A DNA stretch of 64,000 nucleotides from Hofstenia miamia (GCA_004352715.1 SCFE01000092.1:1098969-1162968); one strand, 5' to 3'; shown: positions 1 through 13,824, numbered from the stretch's first letter. Translations and numbers: made by a program. Notes: generated by a model from the sequence alone, not told the origin.

Positions 1-589
1 AATCCCAGATTCAATGAAGACTGTCGATAACAAATCCATAAATTATTTGAAAACTAAACAAAAATGTTTCAAAAATAAGAAGAAACTATATTTTTTCTCA
101 AAGACTTAATTGTGAATGTTCCCTTCGCAGTCAAGCGACCTACTCGATATTCCATTGATAGATCGGTAAAAACAAATAATTTTGACAGTGTTTAAACAGT
201 TCTACTGAATTAAGATTTTTTATTGAATTTTCAACTACTGCAGCAACATTATAAAAGTCTTTTGTGGAGCTACCAGCACATGTATGAATTTTATTGCATA
301 AACTACTCTTCACAGTTTGGGCATCAATTGATGTGAGAAAATTCTTCTATTTTATAAGTTACATACATGTTGACTACAACATCTTTAATTTATTTGAAAT
401 AACATGTTCAAGAAAATCTTCATTATCATAATACAGTAAATTTCCCCAAAATCTTTCGCAGATAAGCGCGGGACTGAAGCTCATAAATATTCAAAGGAAT
501 CATGGGATTCGGAACTCAGGAATTGCGAGCCCACATAAAACTAGTTAAGGCCGATTTTACCTTTGCATACAAATGAACTGATTAATATA

Positions 590-1134
590 TAGGGTGTTCC
601 AAAAGTCTTGGGCACATTTTGACATTGAATACCTCGGAAACTATTAAGGATAAAAAACCCATCTGTTAAATTCGGAAAATCTCAATTTTTACATGGAATA
701 TTCAAAAATGCTCAATGTGAGCGCCATAAGTACCACGACACACATCAAGCCGATAGTCAAATTCTTGCCAAACGCGTTCCAACAGTACATTGTAAATGAT
801 TGCAACAGCTTCTGTTATCGTGCCTCATCCACGTCTTTTTGCATAGGGAGCACATAAACCAATCCTTCCTCTTTGGTGGCTTCTTTCCCAATTTTCTGCG
901 AAATGCACGTTGAACAACAGTCCACGATTTGGGTTTTGCAAATTCAAAATGCCTTTTCTAGTTGAATGAACGCCATTAATGGGTTTGAAAAGGAATACAA
1001 AAATCAATAGCCTTACAAAAAACTTAATATAATTAGCTATAAAATGGCACATCTTTTATCTTACTACAATTCATAATGAAAGAGATATAGATATGCGGAC
1101 TTCAAATGTATCCACGACTTTCGGAACACCCTTA
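590..1134 (-). mobile_element. Deleted IS630/Tc1/mariner-like element with terminal inverted repeats
   Basis: Left end AGGGTGTTCCAAAAGTC (from 591) and right end GACTTTCGGAACACCCT (to 1132) are inverted repeats next to TA dinucleotides. Between them the minus strand carries broken transposase C-terminal sequence, clearest as RVWQEFDYRLDVCRGTYGAH at about 720-785. That is the conserved C-terminus of a widespread invertebrate DDE transposase group. At about 545 bp it has lost the catalytic core, so it is a non-autonomous relic. Confidence 0.8.
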
Positions 1135-4100
1135 ATATCATAAAAATGTGACTGGGTAAGAAAGTTATCTTGTCAAAATAATGATCTGAAGATACCCAAA
1201 CCAAGACAATGTGTTAGCAACGAATCCTAATTTTTTTGATCGGATCAAAAAATTACATCCGTTGGAATCTGAAATTTGGTCAATGAAATCCAAAAATCTT
1301 CATAAATATCTATACCCGATGATACGATTTTTCCAAAAAAAACCCATTTTGAATCCGATGCACTTCACTTAAAAATAAAGATCCAGGATACATCCTATTA
1401 AGGTAAGATTGTGAATGCAATGGGCATATATATATATGATTTCAAAGTAGTTTAATACTGCACGATGATTGACCTAGCGATTAGCGATGTTTGCAGATTC
1501 CCGTTCACTGACAAGTAGTGCACTCGACTAAGCTGCAGCAATGCTTTCAAACAGGTGGAAAGAGTGAAAAATTTTAAGAAAAAATTACATTATAAATCAT
1601 GCTCTTATCGGCCACCTTAATTGGGCAATTATGTAGCTTGCAAAATATAATTACAAAATTCATAATTATATTGCAAGATAATATAACTTCAATATATCAG
1701 AAAAGCGAGTTCAGTTAGCATATTATTAATGTATACACTAACGGTCTGACATTAATATGGGGTTCAGTTACACATCATCTTCATCCAAATACGGATTTTA
1801 ATCTGTATTATTCTTAATTAATATTATGAAAGAAAGATTTTAAATTTGTTTCTATCTCATTATAATGATATCGCAAAATAGTAAGAGATTAAAATATAAT
1901 ATATTGTATGAAATAATATAAACAATAAAAATACTAAAATATAATAAATGCACAGTATATTAGCAAAAAGAAGATAATTATATAATTTATAATTACTGAA
2001 TTTATCCCTCTAATACATTTAAATCATTGTATTTACGTCATTATTTAGTTTTGTTAATTCTTTAAAATTGTTTTTTACTTTTTTTAAATACTTGTGATGC
2101 TATAGTTTGGAAGTTGTTTCCGCGAGGTCCTAGTTAAACTTACTTGACAAAATTTAAAAAAATTCATCTTTTAGTAAAATAATTTAAAAAATTGAATGAA
2201 ATTGAAATATATTTAATGATATGGATGATTTTCTCAATAAAACAAACCCTTAAAATAATTGAAGTAATTTAATTATATTTAAGAATTTTAATATAGCTTT
2301 GATTTGGAATTTTTTGGCTTAAAGCAAAAATATACACGTACGTAATATGTAGCGAACTGTTTTTAACTTAACCGCAAACCTGATACAACGATAATTGCTA
2401 CTTATTTATTTCAATTGGAATATTCAAACTAATCAGTGGTGCGTTTAGGGGGCGAACACTTAATTAAAATGTTCTCTTTTACTCAAAATTTGTTCACTTT
2501 AATTCAAGACATTGTTGGGAAAAAATCGGATTTAAATTATTCCATCAAAAAAATCTGATTTTTTTATTTAAATCGGATTTTTTTGATTTAAATCGGATTT
2601 ATTGATTTAAATTGGATTTTTTTATCTAGATTTAAATTTTACCGAGACAATCTTCCAATGTAGTAAATATTAGAAATCCTTTTGATACTACTATTTTTGA
2701 AATAAAATAATGTTTAAATAAACTGAAGATAAAAAACATGCAAAACAACATTTCAGAGCTGGCTAATTCAATCCAATATCAAGTGATTTAAATCGACCAA
2801 CAGTGATTCAAGATGTCATCAATCGATTTGCTGCTAAAAACTACAGACGATTGCATTTTGTGTAAATTTACATTTCTTCAAAAGAGGGTATATTTGCAAT
2901 AAAAATCCTAAATGCGCCTCTGGAACTAATATAGGAATAATTTATACAAATTTCAGCTTTGAGTTAATAATGCTTGAAAACTAATAAAAGTCCATTCAAC
3001 ATTATACTTTTTATGGATCTTTTCAAATGTATTTCTTAAATCTTATCAAAATAAAACTTAAATTTAAATTGCGTAAATTTATTGGCACATTGTTGAAGTG
3101 TATATACAAGGACATTCTCCAGTAGGCAATTTATTTGATCACTATATACTTTGAATTTGTGATTGCTGTATGCCGATACTTAACAAGTTTGAGTTGGCGA
3201 TTGATGTTTTTGGAGTACTCGTATGTTTTAAAAGTAGAGCACTTAAGAGTCAAAATGTTTTTTTGATAAAGAAACATTTTGCAAAATTTGCTTAAACATG
3301 AAAAACGCGAATTTTGTAACTACTTAATAGGGTTGTAGTCACGAAATTCTAAAAATAATTTTTAGGCCAAAATCGACTATTATATTAGTAAATTTCGATA
3401 TTTTTTAAAAATGCTCATTAAAATTTGAATTCAAATATAAAATAGAGGAACAATTAGGTAAAATGGAAAACGTGATCTCGATACTTAGCGAACCACTTTA
3501 ATTAGTTCATTAATCACAGTTACATATTGTATGGTCAACTATTCCATACCATTCTCAAGCAAAGTTTTTCATAGCTTCGAAATTTTTGTTGAAATGCTTA
3601 AAAATTATACTTTGTCATGTGTGAACAGTACTTCACAACAATTTTAAAAAATACTCAACTTCAAGTAATTTTACTTTCATAATTTGGTAAATATAAAGTG
3701 AAAATTTCTTAATTTTTTTGTTAATTTTTGTGGTAAAAAAACTGTTTTAAAATCAAAACAATAGTCGCCCTATTCATAAGCCTCAGCTTGACTAGATGTA
3801 TTTTTGTTTACTCTGCGTAATGCAGCTGTCTGTTCTTCTCGATAGGAAGTGATTGTGACTGAAGTGTTTCCAATGAACCAACATAATATTGTATAAAATA
3901 TCTCAAAAGCCCTTTTGGAGATTATATATTTAATCAATTTTTGATATTTCTGTTAATTAAATTCTTTAAAAATCCAGAAGAATCTTTAAAGTTTCTTTAG
4001 GAATCATTAAAATTGCTTAAAGTTTCTTTGAAAATCCTTAAAAATCTTTCTAATTTTTTGATACAATTTGATTAAAGTTTTGTTAAATTTTAATGAATTT

Positions 4101-4489
4101 ACAACTAGGGAATTTGTGGATTGGGGGAAAGGATGGAACCTGAAAATCATCAGTAGGAGTTCATTCACTTAGAACATAATTGATGGAGACACGAACCTCA
4201 AAACAGAGTAGCTAAGTCCCCAGTTGGCAAGCTATGCTACTTGTGTACGGAGAGTTAAAGAAATATGTCATTGGGTTAAGTACATCTCTTAAGCCTTGTC
4301 AAATCAATCAAAATCATAAGACACAGGAATCCATTTATAAGAAGCCAAATTACAATATTTTGATAGTTACATGCATGTGGCAGATTTATGCTCACTAGGT
4401 TTTCACATATTCGAATGATAATTAAAACAAACTAAACTAAATTGAGTATACTTATATAGAAGAAGTATTAGTTATTAAGAACACTTTAC
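1135..4489. other. No gene seen
   Basis: AT-rich sequence with only the tandem repeat at 2522-2640. Further exons of the MGQN gene would be expected here or beyond the window but were not identified. Confidence 0.5.
2522..2640. repeat. Diverged tandem repeat, unit close to TTTAAATCGGATTTTTTTGA
   Basis: Four to five imperfect copies of a roughly 20-bp AT-rich unit containing ATCGGATTT. No coding content. Confidence 0.7.
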
Positions 4490-4688
4490 CTTCCTTGGAT
4501 GTTTGTGTACTGAAAATTGTCACTGGATTGTGATGCACGGGTGAATTTGGGGCTGACTTGCTTTTCTTGGTGGGATTTTCTTGAACAGGGCATACTCCTT
4601 GACTTACGCTATTAGAGAAGGTTGTGCTGCGTCTTCGGAATGAACGCTTTTGCAGTTTATTGTTTGAGTTACTAAGGTTTTGTCCCAT
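4490..4688 (-). CDS. First coding exon of an unidentified gene, N-myristoylation signal
   Basis: Minus strand, 66 codons plus one base, from the ATG at 4688-4686 to a good donor GGAAG/GTAAAG. An in-frame TAA lies nine codons upstream, so this ATG is the first in its frame. The product starts MGQNLSNSNNKLQKRSFRRR and continues with Ser/Thr-rich, basic, low-complexity sequence containing SKSAPNSP. Gly2 and Ser6 fit the N-myristoylation consensus, and the nearby Arg/Lys cluster would favour membrane attachment. No domain is present and no family is recognised. Later exons would lie to the left (below 4490), and none was identified before the window edge. Confidence 0.55.
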
Positions 4689-4799
4689 GAAAAATTCCCA
4701 ATGATTATTCGTTTAACAAGGTACATAAATTCCAACTGAGTAAGCTAACAGCAAGTAAAGCGAAACCAGTAAGAAGAGAGCTTTGGTTGCATTTAGCAG

Positions 4800-5040
4800 A
4801 TATAAAAACAATGAAAAAGCCGAAAACGATATATAAATTGTTGATTGGATGAGAGAACAGTTACAGTTTTCGGTACGCTACGATAAATATAAACACTCAA
4901 AGTACGATTGCGCGTACGTCTGGTAGCATCAAATGCCAGCCGACGAGTCAGCAGGTTCCCCATTCATTGCATGACTCAATTGTTCGACAACCGTTTTGCA
5001 AAGTGGCGCTTAAAATACTATTCAAGTGTCAGTTATTGCT
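4800..5040 (-). promoter_or_regulatory. Possible promoter / 5' UTR of the gene starting at 4688
   Basis: A locally GC-richer patch (about 4900-5030) immediately upstream of the MGQN exon on the minus strand. Between it and the ATG there are TATA-like stretches (around 4829-4836 and 4800-4808, reading the minus strand). Inferred from position and base composition only. Confidence 0.25.
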
Positions 5041-7336
5041 TTTAAATCTAAATCAATATGTCATTGAATTGAATTGTTAAGGGAATTAATCGCTATCTGG
5101 GAAATATTTGCTAATCACTAATAATCAGCACAATTCTAAATCTATGATTATAATTACACTTGTTTTCGATTGCTGTAATTGTATAGGAAATTCACATTTT
5201 GATTTACAAGAAAGGTAAAAAGGGGGTAAAAGGGGTATGCAGCAAATTATTTTAATGAAACGTCATTGATCATTACTTTAGATAGCTATCAAGATCGTTT
5301 GTGAGACATAGATTTTGGTTTCAGCATTATCCTATATACTTTGAAAAATTGAAATATCAGGTTTGCCGTGGAGTGACATTTTTGGAGCCACGATCCACAC
5401 CACAAAAATGTCTACAAATCACGTCACAAGTCCAACACAGGAATAGAATTTTGCCCGACAAATCGTCACAATAATTTTTTTTGACAAAACTGGTAAATAT
5501 ATTTCAATATAAAGCACTTGTAGACACTGAAATTAAGCATATTTTGAATATAGTAAAATTTTACAAATTAATAACTATCTTAACCAAAGTCATATTCGTC
5601 AAACCATTTTTTAATGTTCGCGATTTGATCATTTTTAGAATTTTAGAATTCTACCCCACTCCCGGGATTAGACTGGTAAATATTGAAGAAAAATTTTTTT
5701 CTTGAGTAAAATCAATTCTTCCGGTTACAATCTGGCATATGTAGCAAGCAATGGCTTGCATAGGATTTTCTGACGGGGACCTTAAAAAAGACATTTTATG
5801 ACCTTAGTTGTTAAATTTTTTAAATTTTTAGCTAAAAAATTTTTCGTATAGCCAATCAAAATCAGAACGAATCTGCTGACAGATACGGCTTTCTATTTTT
5901 GCATCTCTGTGATTTACTTATGTAGTTCACAAATAATTTGACATATCTATTCAAATAGTAGTTTTTCAGAATCGGATCTTACATTTTAGGTATTCCCAAA
6001 GCGAGTGGATTATATTGGTATATCCATTGTATTGCAGTATCAGGGCATAAAAATGGTTGTTACCAAGTCATTACATTTAATGAAGCTCCTTTAAGAGCTG
6101 CAAAATGATTCTTACTGTATATTTCTGAAATACAATCTTAATTAGGACGTATTCGTTTTAGTGCAAATACATACCTCAAAACTACATGGAATATCGGAAA
6201 TCATTTGATTTCTTATTCAAAAACTGAATCAGACTACATATAAATTTTCTGTGTTAACAGTTTCACAAATCACTAGCTATTTCATAATTGCAATTCCCAT
6301 GACACAAAACTGCCTAAAAACATTTGTCATTAATGAAGCTATCGTCCGATAATTCCCAATGAGCATAACAAAAACAATTGCGGAAATTGAAAAGTTAAAA
6401 TTGTTACTAAAAATATCAAAACCCGAAGTTCTTAAAAATCTTTAGTAAATTTATACCCGCCGATTTGATGGGGTTTGTACCATCCCTGTTTACGTAGTTT
6501 ACCCTAAACAGCACATTGTGCTCATAAGGTTACAATCGGTTTGGTCGATATTCTCAAACAATTTTCTCTAAACCTGGGATTTTGACACAATTATGGGTGA
6601 GTTTACTTCCATTTTCTATTAATAAGTTGTCATAAAAATTATTCGTGTGTTTGAAGAAAAAATATCAACTTTTTCGGATGGAAAATCCTATTTTTGCAAA
6701 GACATTCTTCCTTTACCTAGTGTTCAGATAATAGCGGTCTGAGGCCTATGGCAGCAAAACCTAACCTCAACTAATGTATTTTGTGCCAGTAAACCACACA
6801 AGTCCCATTCGTGATGCGCGGCAAAGTCAGAAATCATCACAAATGTGCGGCTGAAGGAGTTCACGTAAGCACTCGAATTATGGATGAAAATGAAAGAAAA
6901 AAAATGCTCTATTCAATGGTACTTTCTAATTTGAGAAAGCTTCATTATTTAGTAAGTTATGAGCTTCTATGGAAACCATAACAAATTGTATAAATATCTG
7001 GGTTTGCATAGGATTGAACTTTATTGCGGACTGCAAGAATAATGCCATCTGTACCGGAACTTTGCATTAAACAATGACGAATTGTGTCAAATAAATACAA
7101 TTAAACTATATTTTTCTAAAAATCAGATTTAGTTTAACCATGTTTCTCAGTGGGCCCTGCTGACAGACTTTAATGAAAATTTTTAAGAAAATTACTTCAC
7201 AGTTAAAATGGACCAAGAACTATTGTGTTTAGTTGAGAGGCCGTTATTTAGTTCCCTAACTCTTTATTTACCTACTGTTCAACATAGTTTATGATCATTA
7301 GCAATTGGCCCATGAACTAAGATTGATTAATAGCAA
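5041..7336. other. No gene seen
   Basis: AT-rich non-coding sequence. Open frames here are short and lack family features. Confidence 0.5.
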
Positions 7337-7618
7337 TCAATCTATAAAAGTAAACAGACGCACTCCAACATTAAATCTCTCATTTATAGAAGCAATGAAA
7401 AACTCTTTGTTAAACACCTCTATAAAAGCATCGAATGATTTGCCTAGATTAGCAATCAATACATTTAAAATAGTATAAACTAAGTCATTGTAATCAACGT
7501 GTGGAATAGTTTGTGCGCAATGTTTCTTGTAGTATATGCTACCAATGTGATCGAATATTTTCAAAGCAATTCTGAATGAAGATTCTTTTACATATTTGAC
7601 AAGTCTTTTTGTCTTCAA
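7337..7618 (-). CDS. Hypothetical 93-codon reading frame
   Basis: An open minus-strand frame reading MKTKRLVKYVKESSFRIALK and onward, ending in LFTFID. Composition looks protein-like (hydrophobic residues in helical spacing, few low-complexity runs), unlike most chance frames nearby. No domain or family is recognised and no convincing splice sites flank it. It may be a decayed transposon piece or an exon. Confidence 0.2.
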   Translation of the reverse strand: MKTKRLVKYVKESSFRIALKIFDHIGSIYYKKHCAQTIPHVDYNDLVYTILNVLIANLGKSFDAFIEVFNKEFFIASINERFNVGVRLFTFID

Positions 7619-7850
7619 TAGCCTTTTCGTTTTATTCCAGTCTCATTTGCTTTAGAATCTCCCCGAATTCAGCATTTTAGGGCTAAAATATCAATTTGAC
7701 GCTTATACTTTATGTAGCCGCATTACAAGGGACAAAAATGTCATTGAAGAATATATTTCATAAGTAACTAATACTTAAATATCTTTCGCAGAATTCTCCC
7801 AAAAAACTGAAAGTTTTGTGGAAAGTAAATTGAGGATGAATACAACTTAA

Positions 7851-8706
7851 GGTGGTCCTATACTAAAAAATGTCAAAATTTTCAATTTTTTGATTTTGGT
7901 TGTTTTACATACTTTCAACTATCTGTTAACTGCTGGTATAGCTATTTTTTCATGAAGAATTATATAAATTAGTTTAAAAGTAATTTTAATATGTGACACT
8001 TAAAATTTCAGAAACGATTTTCCTCAGTTACGCCCCTAGCAACCATCTGTGTCTTTGATTTTGACTATTTATTAAATCATTTTTGCTTATTCTATTATTT
8101 AGGAGATATAATATGAAAGAAAAAAATTTTTTGAGGTTAAATTGATCAAATACCAAAAAAATATTAAATGAAGGGGATTTTTTGCTTAAAACGTAGTTTT
8201 CTTAGAATTGCTAATTTTTGAAATGGTGCGATCAATAACTTTTGAAATAGAAGTCTGATTGACTTGAAATTTTGTATGAGTGTTAAAATTCATAACATCA
8301 ACTTACTGTACTAAAATCTTTTTGATCTGATTATTGAAAATTATTTTATAGGTTGTTTACGTAATAAATGACCTTCAAAAATTTAATTTCAGGACCAGAT
8401 ACTTTTTTTCCATAAAAAAATAAGTATACACTCTTTGAGTTTGTTTTTAGTACATTAAGTGCATATTTATAAATAGAATACTTATGTAAATTTTTATTTT
8501 AAAACTCTCAGTTAATTTAAAGTTATTGACCGCACCACAATATCCCTAAAATAGACCGGTTTGGTTTGTAAAAGCAGGACCAGACAGTAAATTTTGAAAA
8601 TTACATATTTTTTTTTAAATTTTCATTCATTTTCAAACAAATAAACAATTAAAACTTAACTTTGAAAAGAAAACATGGCGTTTCTTTCTTTTAGTATATG
8701 ACCACC
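7851..8706. mobile_element. Non-autonomous foldback element flanked by TTAA
   Basis: 856 bp bounded by TTAA on each side (7847-7850 and 8707-8710). The left end GGTGGTCCTATACTAAAA and the inverted right end GGTGGTCATATACTAAAA differ by one base. A second, inner inverted pair (8224-8242 and 8519-8537) matches at 18 of 19 bases. No transposase frame is present. TTAA duplication is characteristic of piggyBac elements, but the ends do not begin with the usual CCC/CCY, so the superfamily is uncertain. Confidence 0.75.
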
Positions 8707-8710
8707 TTAA

Positions 8711-9337
8711 GAAATTATATTTAAACTCACACTACTTGAAATTTCGACTATCCAAATCTGCCGCATTAAGCTCAGAATTCAAAAGTATTGTAACAAAGTC
8801 AAACCTGATTGTGATTGGTTATGATGATTATGTATGGAAGTTTTCATTTTGTGCAAAATATATTTTTTGGTTCATGGATAATAATAAAAATACGAAATGG
8901 AAATAGATCAATTCAAGAGAATTGCAAGACTCAAAATGTTTATTCCAAAAAAGCACTAAAAATCTAATATTTTGAACAATTTCAGTGGTTTTCAATGATA
9001 GTTTAAGTATTTCTCTAGATTATAAGAACATTGGAAACCATTTGTCCATTTGCCTTTTGTTCCAGAATTTGCTTAAAAATCAAATGACAAATAGAGTAAA
9101 AAATGAACGAAAAAGTGACATCAATTTAGGTGGAAGATTTTTAAATAGAATTGATGTTATACCATATGCTCATATTCTCTAAATTAATAATATTCTTTAC
9201 TTTATGTACAAAATTCACTTTGGTTTTGGTGTTTATTAATAGGCGAAGTACAAAAAAGAGAAACATGTTTTAATACAAGCGTAGTTTAAGTTAAAGTGCA
9301 AATATATTAAATTATTTTGACAAAAATTTGTAACAAG

Positions 9338-9378
<41 letters not shown>

Positions 9379-10974
9379 TAAAAATGTCTTCAATCCTCCT
9401 GCAAGTAGTGAAGCAGCAGCAGACATTCACATTCTTTCTCCATATGCAGTGTAGTAGACATCAGTAACTTCTACATTATCTGAATTTTTCTATTATTCAT
9501 TAAATTTAGCTTGAGAAATTGATTTTTGAAAATTATTTTGCATAGACTAAAATTGATTAAAATCTAGTCGGATGTGACACCTAAATTATGATTTCCAACC
9601 TTAATAATCGTAGAAATTAACCAAAATGAAAACAAAATTACACATGACTAAGGAGAAATTACGACTTCGTTTGCAAAAAACTACCGATTATAGTACGAAC
9701 TACATACAGTTCTCAATATTTTTATCTCAAAGGGTGACTTCTTATCTTAAAATTTGGTATAAAGCAATGTTAAATAAATTAAAGTTAATACTTTAATGTT
9801 AAAAAATTCTATAAAAAGTGGGCAATAACACAAAAAGATTAAGTCTAATTTTTAAAGTATGACTTCATGACCTCATGTTCAATATATGAAGCCTCATGGC
9901 CTACTGGCTTCATTTTGAGGTTACCCCTTTGTGAGATATGCGAATTGTGTATCACTTCTATTAATGGCAGTGGTGTTAATTTGATTCTACAAGGCATTTC
10001 GAAGAATTCTCGTACTGAAAATAGCCTGTCATGAAAAAAGTATAATTCATCAGCAAGAAAGGTTTACATGTAAGTCAATGAATTTTTCAAAATTGTTAGA
10101 ATCAATATTTTTATCTTCTTCTGTGCTTTTCAAAGATTAAATTAGATTTTTCATGTAAAATATTAGAATTTTGTATTTCATGAAAAATACTTAAGATTGA
10201 ACAAATTAAAAAGAAATTTATTTCTCACTAAGACATTATTTTTATTAATAATTACAAAACGTCATAAAGACCTATTACATGTGTCTTAAGAACAAGCTTG
10301 AAGAAACTATTTGATTTTTTAATTTTTAGTGCCCAATTACCCTAAAACCCTTGTTTGTTTTGGCAACAGAGAGAATAAATTGAAAAAAAGTTACAGAAAT
10401 ATTTCATATATAATTTTAGAAAAAGTGATAACATTTTGAGGACTAAATGTTTAAAAAAAGAACAAGGGCGTAGGAAGCATCCCTCTGCTTGAAAGACATA
10501 GCTCTTTAATGTAATGCAATTACTTGTTTATTTATATATTATATATATAATAGTATTTTATTCTCCAATTTTTGAGTACCTAGCCCCTGATTTTGAAAAG
10601 CCTTAATATCATGGATTTATGTACCATCAATATTGTAATGGTCACAATTCCGGTTTTAATGGAATTCAATGTAAATTTTCATTTTACTTATATATGCAGA
10701 TTTTAAATCTATATAATTTCTAAAGTAGACAATTAAATACGTCTATTAATGCATTACTTAAATTATAATTTGTTTTAATTTATTAATAGCGTGATTTATA
10801 AAATATTTTGAAACGTCTAATCAAGGACAAGACATTTAAAATTAAGTGCAGGTTGCTGAACTTTAATTTAGCTGAAATTGCTTTAGAGGTGCACTGAAAT
10901 TCAACACACAAAATAATTTTTTCAATCGAAAATATTTTTCAGAAACCATAGGGAAAAAGATTACAATGGCTTAC
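8711..10974. other. No gene seen
   Basis: AT-rich sequence with the (TA)n run at 9342-9376. Confidence 0.5.
9342..9376. repeat. (TA)n microsatellite
   Basis: About 35 bp of uninterrupted TA. Similar runs occur at 11306-11334, 29712-29744 and 45681-45707. Confidence 0.95.
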
Positions 10975-11060
10975 CTTTGTTCCAGTAAGTTTTTGTTCCC
11001 TTCTCATCAAACTATTTGAGGGTTTTGACGCATTATATGTAACATGAGGAGTTTTTGCTG
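10975..11060 (-). CDS. Orphan exon candidate, gene unknown
   Basis: The minus strand reads AAKTPHVTYNASKPSNSLMR, then REQKLTGTK, ending at a consensus donor AAAG/GTAAGC at 10975. The segment is GC-richer than its surroundings and open in this frame for about 30 codons, with a TGA just upstream; the 5' boundary (about 11040-11065) is not certain. No family is recognised. It might belong to the gene at 4490-4688 or to the tail of the kinesin gene. Both are guesses. Confidence 0.3.
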
Positions 11061-11302
11061 CGGTGTTTATTCATGCCAATGTTCTATTCTATTTTATATG
11101 TATTTATATATATATATATTTCTAAATTTAAACTAAATTTATTCGTTGAATTTGACACAATGCTGCTTAATGCAATCATCAGAAACACTACAAATATATT
11201 TATCATATAAATACAGAAGAAGAAGAAACAATATTTTCTACAATATTTAGCAATATAGATATTGGTCACAGTATAAAAGTGCGTCTAAAATATACATGCA
11301 CA

Positions 11303-11336
<34 letters not shown>

Positions 11337-12893
11337 ACACTCATCTTCAAAATTTATTTCTGCAATGAAGAATGCAATAGCTTTGATTTCTATCACTAAG
11401 CTTAATTTTGGAATTTTGAATTCAAATTTTCATGCAATTTTTTAATGAAAAATATAGTTTTCATTCTATGTTCCTGTGAAATGGCACCCTAAAACTATTT
11501 TTATAAATAATCAAGCAAACTATAGTGCAAAAATCGAGTTCAGTGTAAAAAAATTAGTTTATTCGTAAATTTTTACATAAATGTATTCCGTTGTCTTGAA
11601 AAACATACCATTCAAATATTGCTAAAATCCCATTACTTTAAATGAATTTGCTTCAAAATCAGTGATGTAAAAGTATTTTTACAAACTTTTACTCGTAATG
11701 TTTCCAAATTTTCTGAATGAATTCGTACACAAAATTTAGAATAAATTAAATTTTTTACTGTGAGTTCGAATTTTTAACTTTTAATTACATAGCATGTTTA
11801 TTTATGGAGATAGTGTTTAGTGTGCTCCTTCACAGGGGCATAGAATGTAAACTATATTTTTTATTAAAAAATTAGATGAAAATTTGAATTCACAATGCCA
11901 AAATTGAGCGATTTATATAATTGTGTTATTTTAGTTTAAAAGATGTTTAGAGACTTGGCTTTCTTAATTTCTGCAGGCAATTCATTCTAAAGACGGATTG
12001 AGATATTAATAAAAGAATTTCGTATTTTTATATTTTCGATTTTGTTTGTCTTATAACTAAGGTGCGTTTACTATGAAAATTTTAATATTAGGGAATTTGT
12101 TAAATTGTAAAGCGTTATTTTTTTAAGAAATTTCTAGAATGAATATAAAGATGTTTTATAAATTGCCATTATTGGCTCCTAAAAGTTTAGCTTGAATTCA
12201 TAGTAAGCTTATCGTTTCTTCATACAGTCCAATGTACTATTAATGGCACCATTTCTTTGTATTTCAAATTTTCTGAGATAGTGTGTATCAACTCCAGCAT
12301 ATAATATGCAAGCATAATTTTGATGACTTAAGGCTAAGGCATTAATATTAGGAAGGTGTGAAAAATTACTTATTGCTGTAATTGCAAATGCCATTTTTTA
12401 CTATGCTATCTAATTGTTTATGAAAATTTAAGTTACTGTCGAAAATACCCCTAGATATTCAAAATGAGGAATTTGTTTCATAGTTTCTTAAATTGAAACG
12501 TAATGTGCATTTGGATGTGTCTGTTTTACTATTTTTACTTTTTATTATCAAAATTGTGTTTTTGAAGTATAAATTGTTAGGTTGTGTGATCCATAAAAAT
12601 TTGCTAATGTTGCACAATTGTTTTCAATTATATCTACTGAATCTTCCAGAGTTACTAGAATGAAATATTATTGTGTCATCGGCGTATTGTAAAATGTCAC
12701 ATGTAAGGTTATTTTTTAAATCATTTGCCTAAATATTAAATAGCAGTGGGCCCTTTTTCTAATGAAATCCAATGTGAGAAATGCTTATGCAATTTTACCC
12801 TTTGCTTTCTTTTGTATAACTAAGTTGAGATTAAGTCGAGGCTGCTAGCTGAAAAACTCAACTTTTTAATTTTAGAAATAAGAATTTTATGGT

Positions 12894-13250
12894 TTAGACA
12901 GTACTTATTGTCATCAATATCTTTTCTCCATTTTCAGTGGCGTAAATCAGTGCATCATTAGTAGATATTCCTTTTCGAAATCCGTACTGCGTTTTGGATA
13001 AGATACATGTATTATACTTAGTGAAATGTTCATTGATTTGATCAGAGAGTAGTTTCCCAAAAAGTTTGCTAATAGTTGATGTTAGTGAAATAGGGCTATA
13101 ATTGGAGCATACAATTGGGTCACCTTGTTTGTAAACCGGTGTAATGTTGGTAAGTTTTAATTGGTCTGGAAAAATAGAATATCTAATACATACATTCAAA
13201 ATATCACAGAGAGGATTAGCAATTAAATCAGTACAATTTTTAAGTACCAA
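12894..13250 (-). pseudogene. Reverse transcriptase fragment of LINE copy 1
   Basis: 118-codon open piece covering RT motifs 0-2: FPDQLKLTNITPVYKQGDP, then SNYSPISLTSTISKLFGKLL and QYGFRKGISTNDAL. The frame breaks before the catalytic Asp of motif A. Confidence 0.9.
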
Positions 13251-13824
13251 ACGGAGATTTTTGATGGACCGCTAGATTTATTTTTCAATTTTGAGATTGT
13301 TTTTAAGACTTCATATTTTATTGTTACATAACGAAAGTTAATTTTAGTGTAAAAGTTTCGACTCTTTCATCGTAGTTATATTTTATGTTTTCTCCGTTGT
13401 AGTTGCCTAGATTTTTAAGAACTTTATTAAATATTGTGCAAATGTCTTTAGTATTATTAATTATTTCGCCATTATAAGAATTTCTTTTACAGAAGTAAAG
13501 CCTTTGTTTTTCTCGTTAAGCAATGAATTAATAAATATCCATTTTGACTTTTGAGTATCATTTTTTTCAAATTTTGATTTATAATACTGGTTGTATGATA
13601 TTTCTAATTTTTGTGTTGCATAAGTTACGTGCCTTTTTGTAGTCATCAAAATTCCCAAAGGATTTTTCATTAGTATACTTAATCCACTTATCATTTTTTG
13701 GTTTAATCAAAGTTAAGCTTTGTGAATCAATCCACGGTTTACTCTTAATTGTTGTCAATATTTATCAAGACGATGAATTAGTATATTTGCAAACCTATTG
13801 AACGTTTCATTGGGAGTTAAAGCA

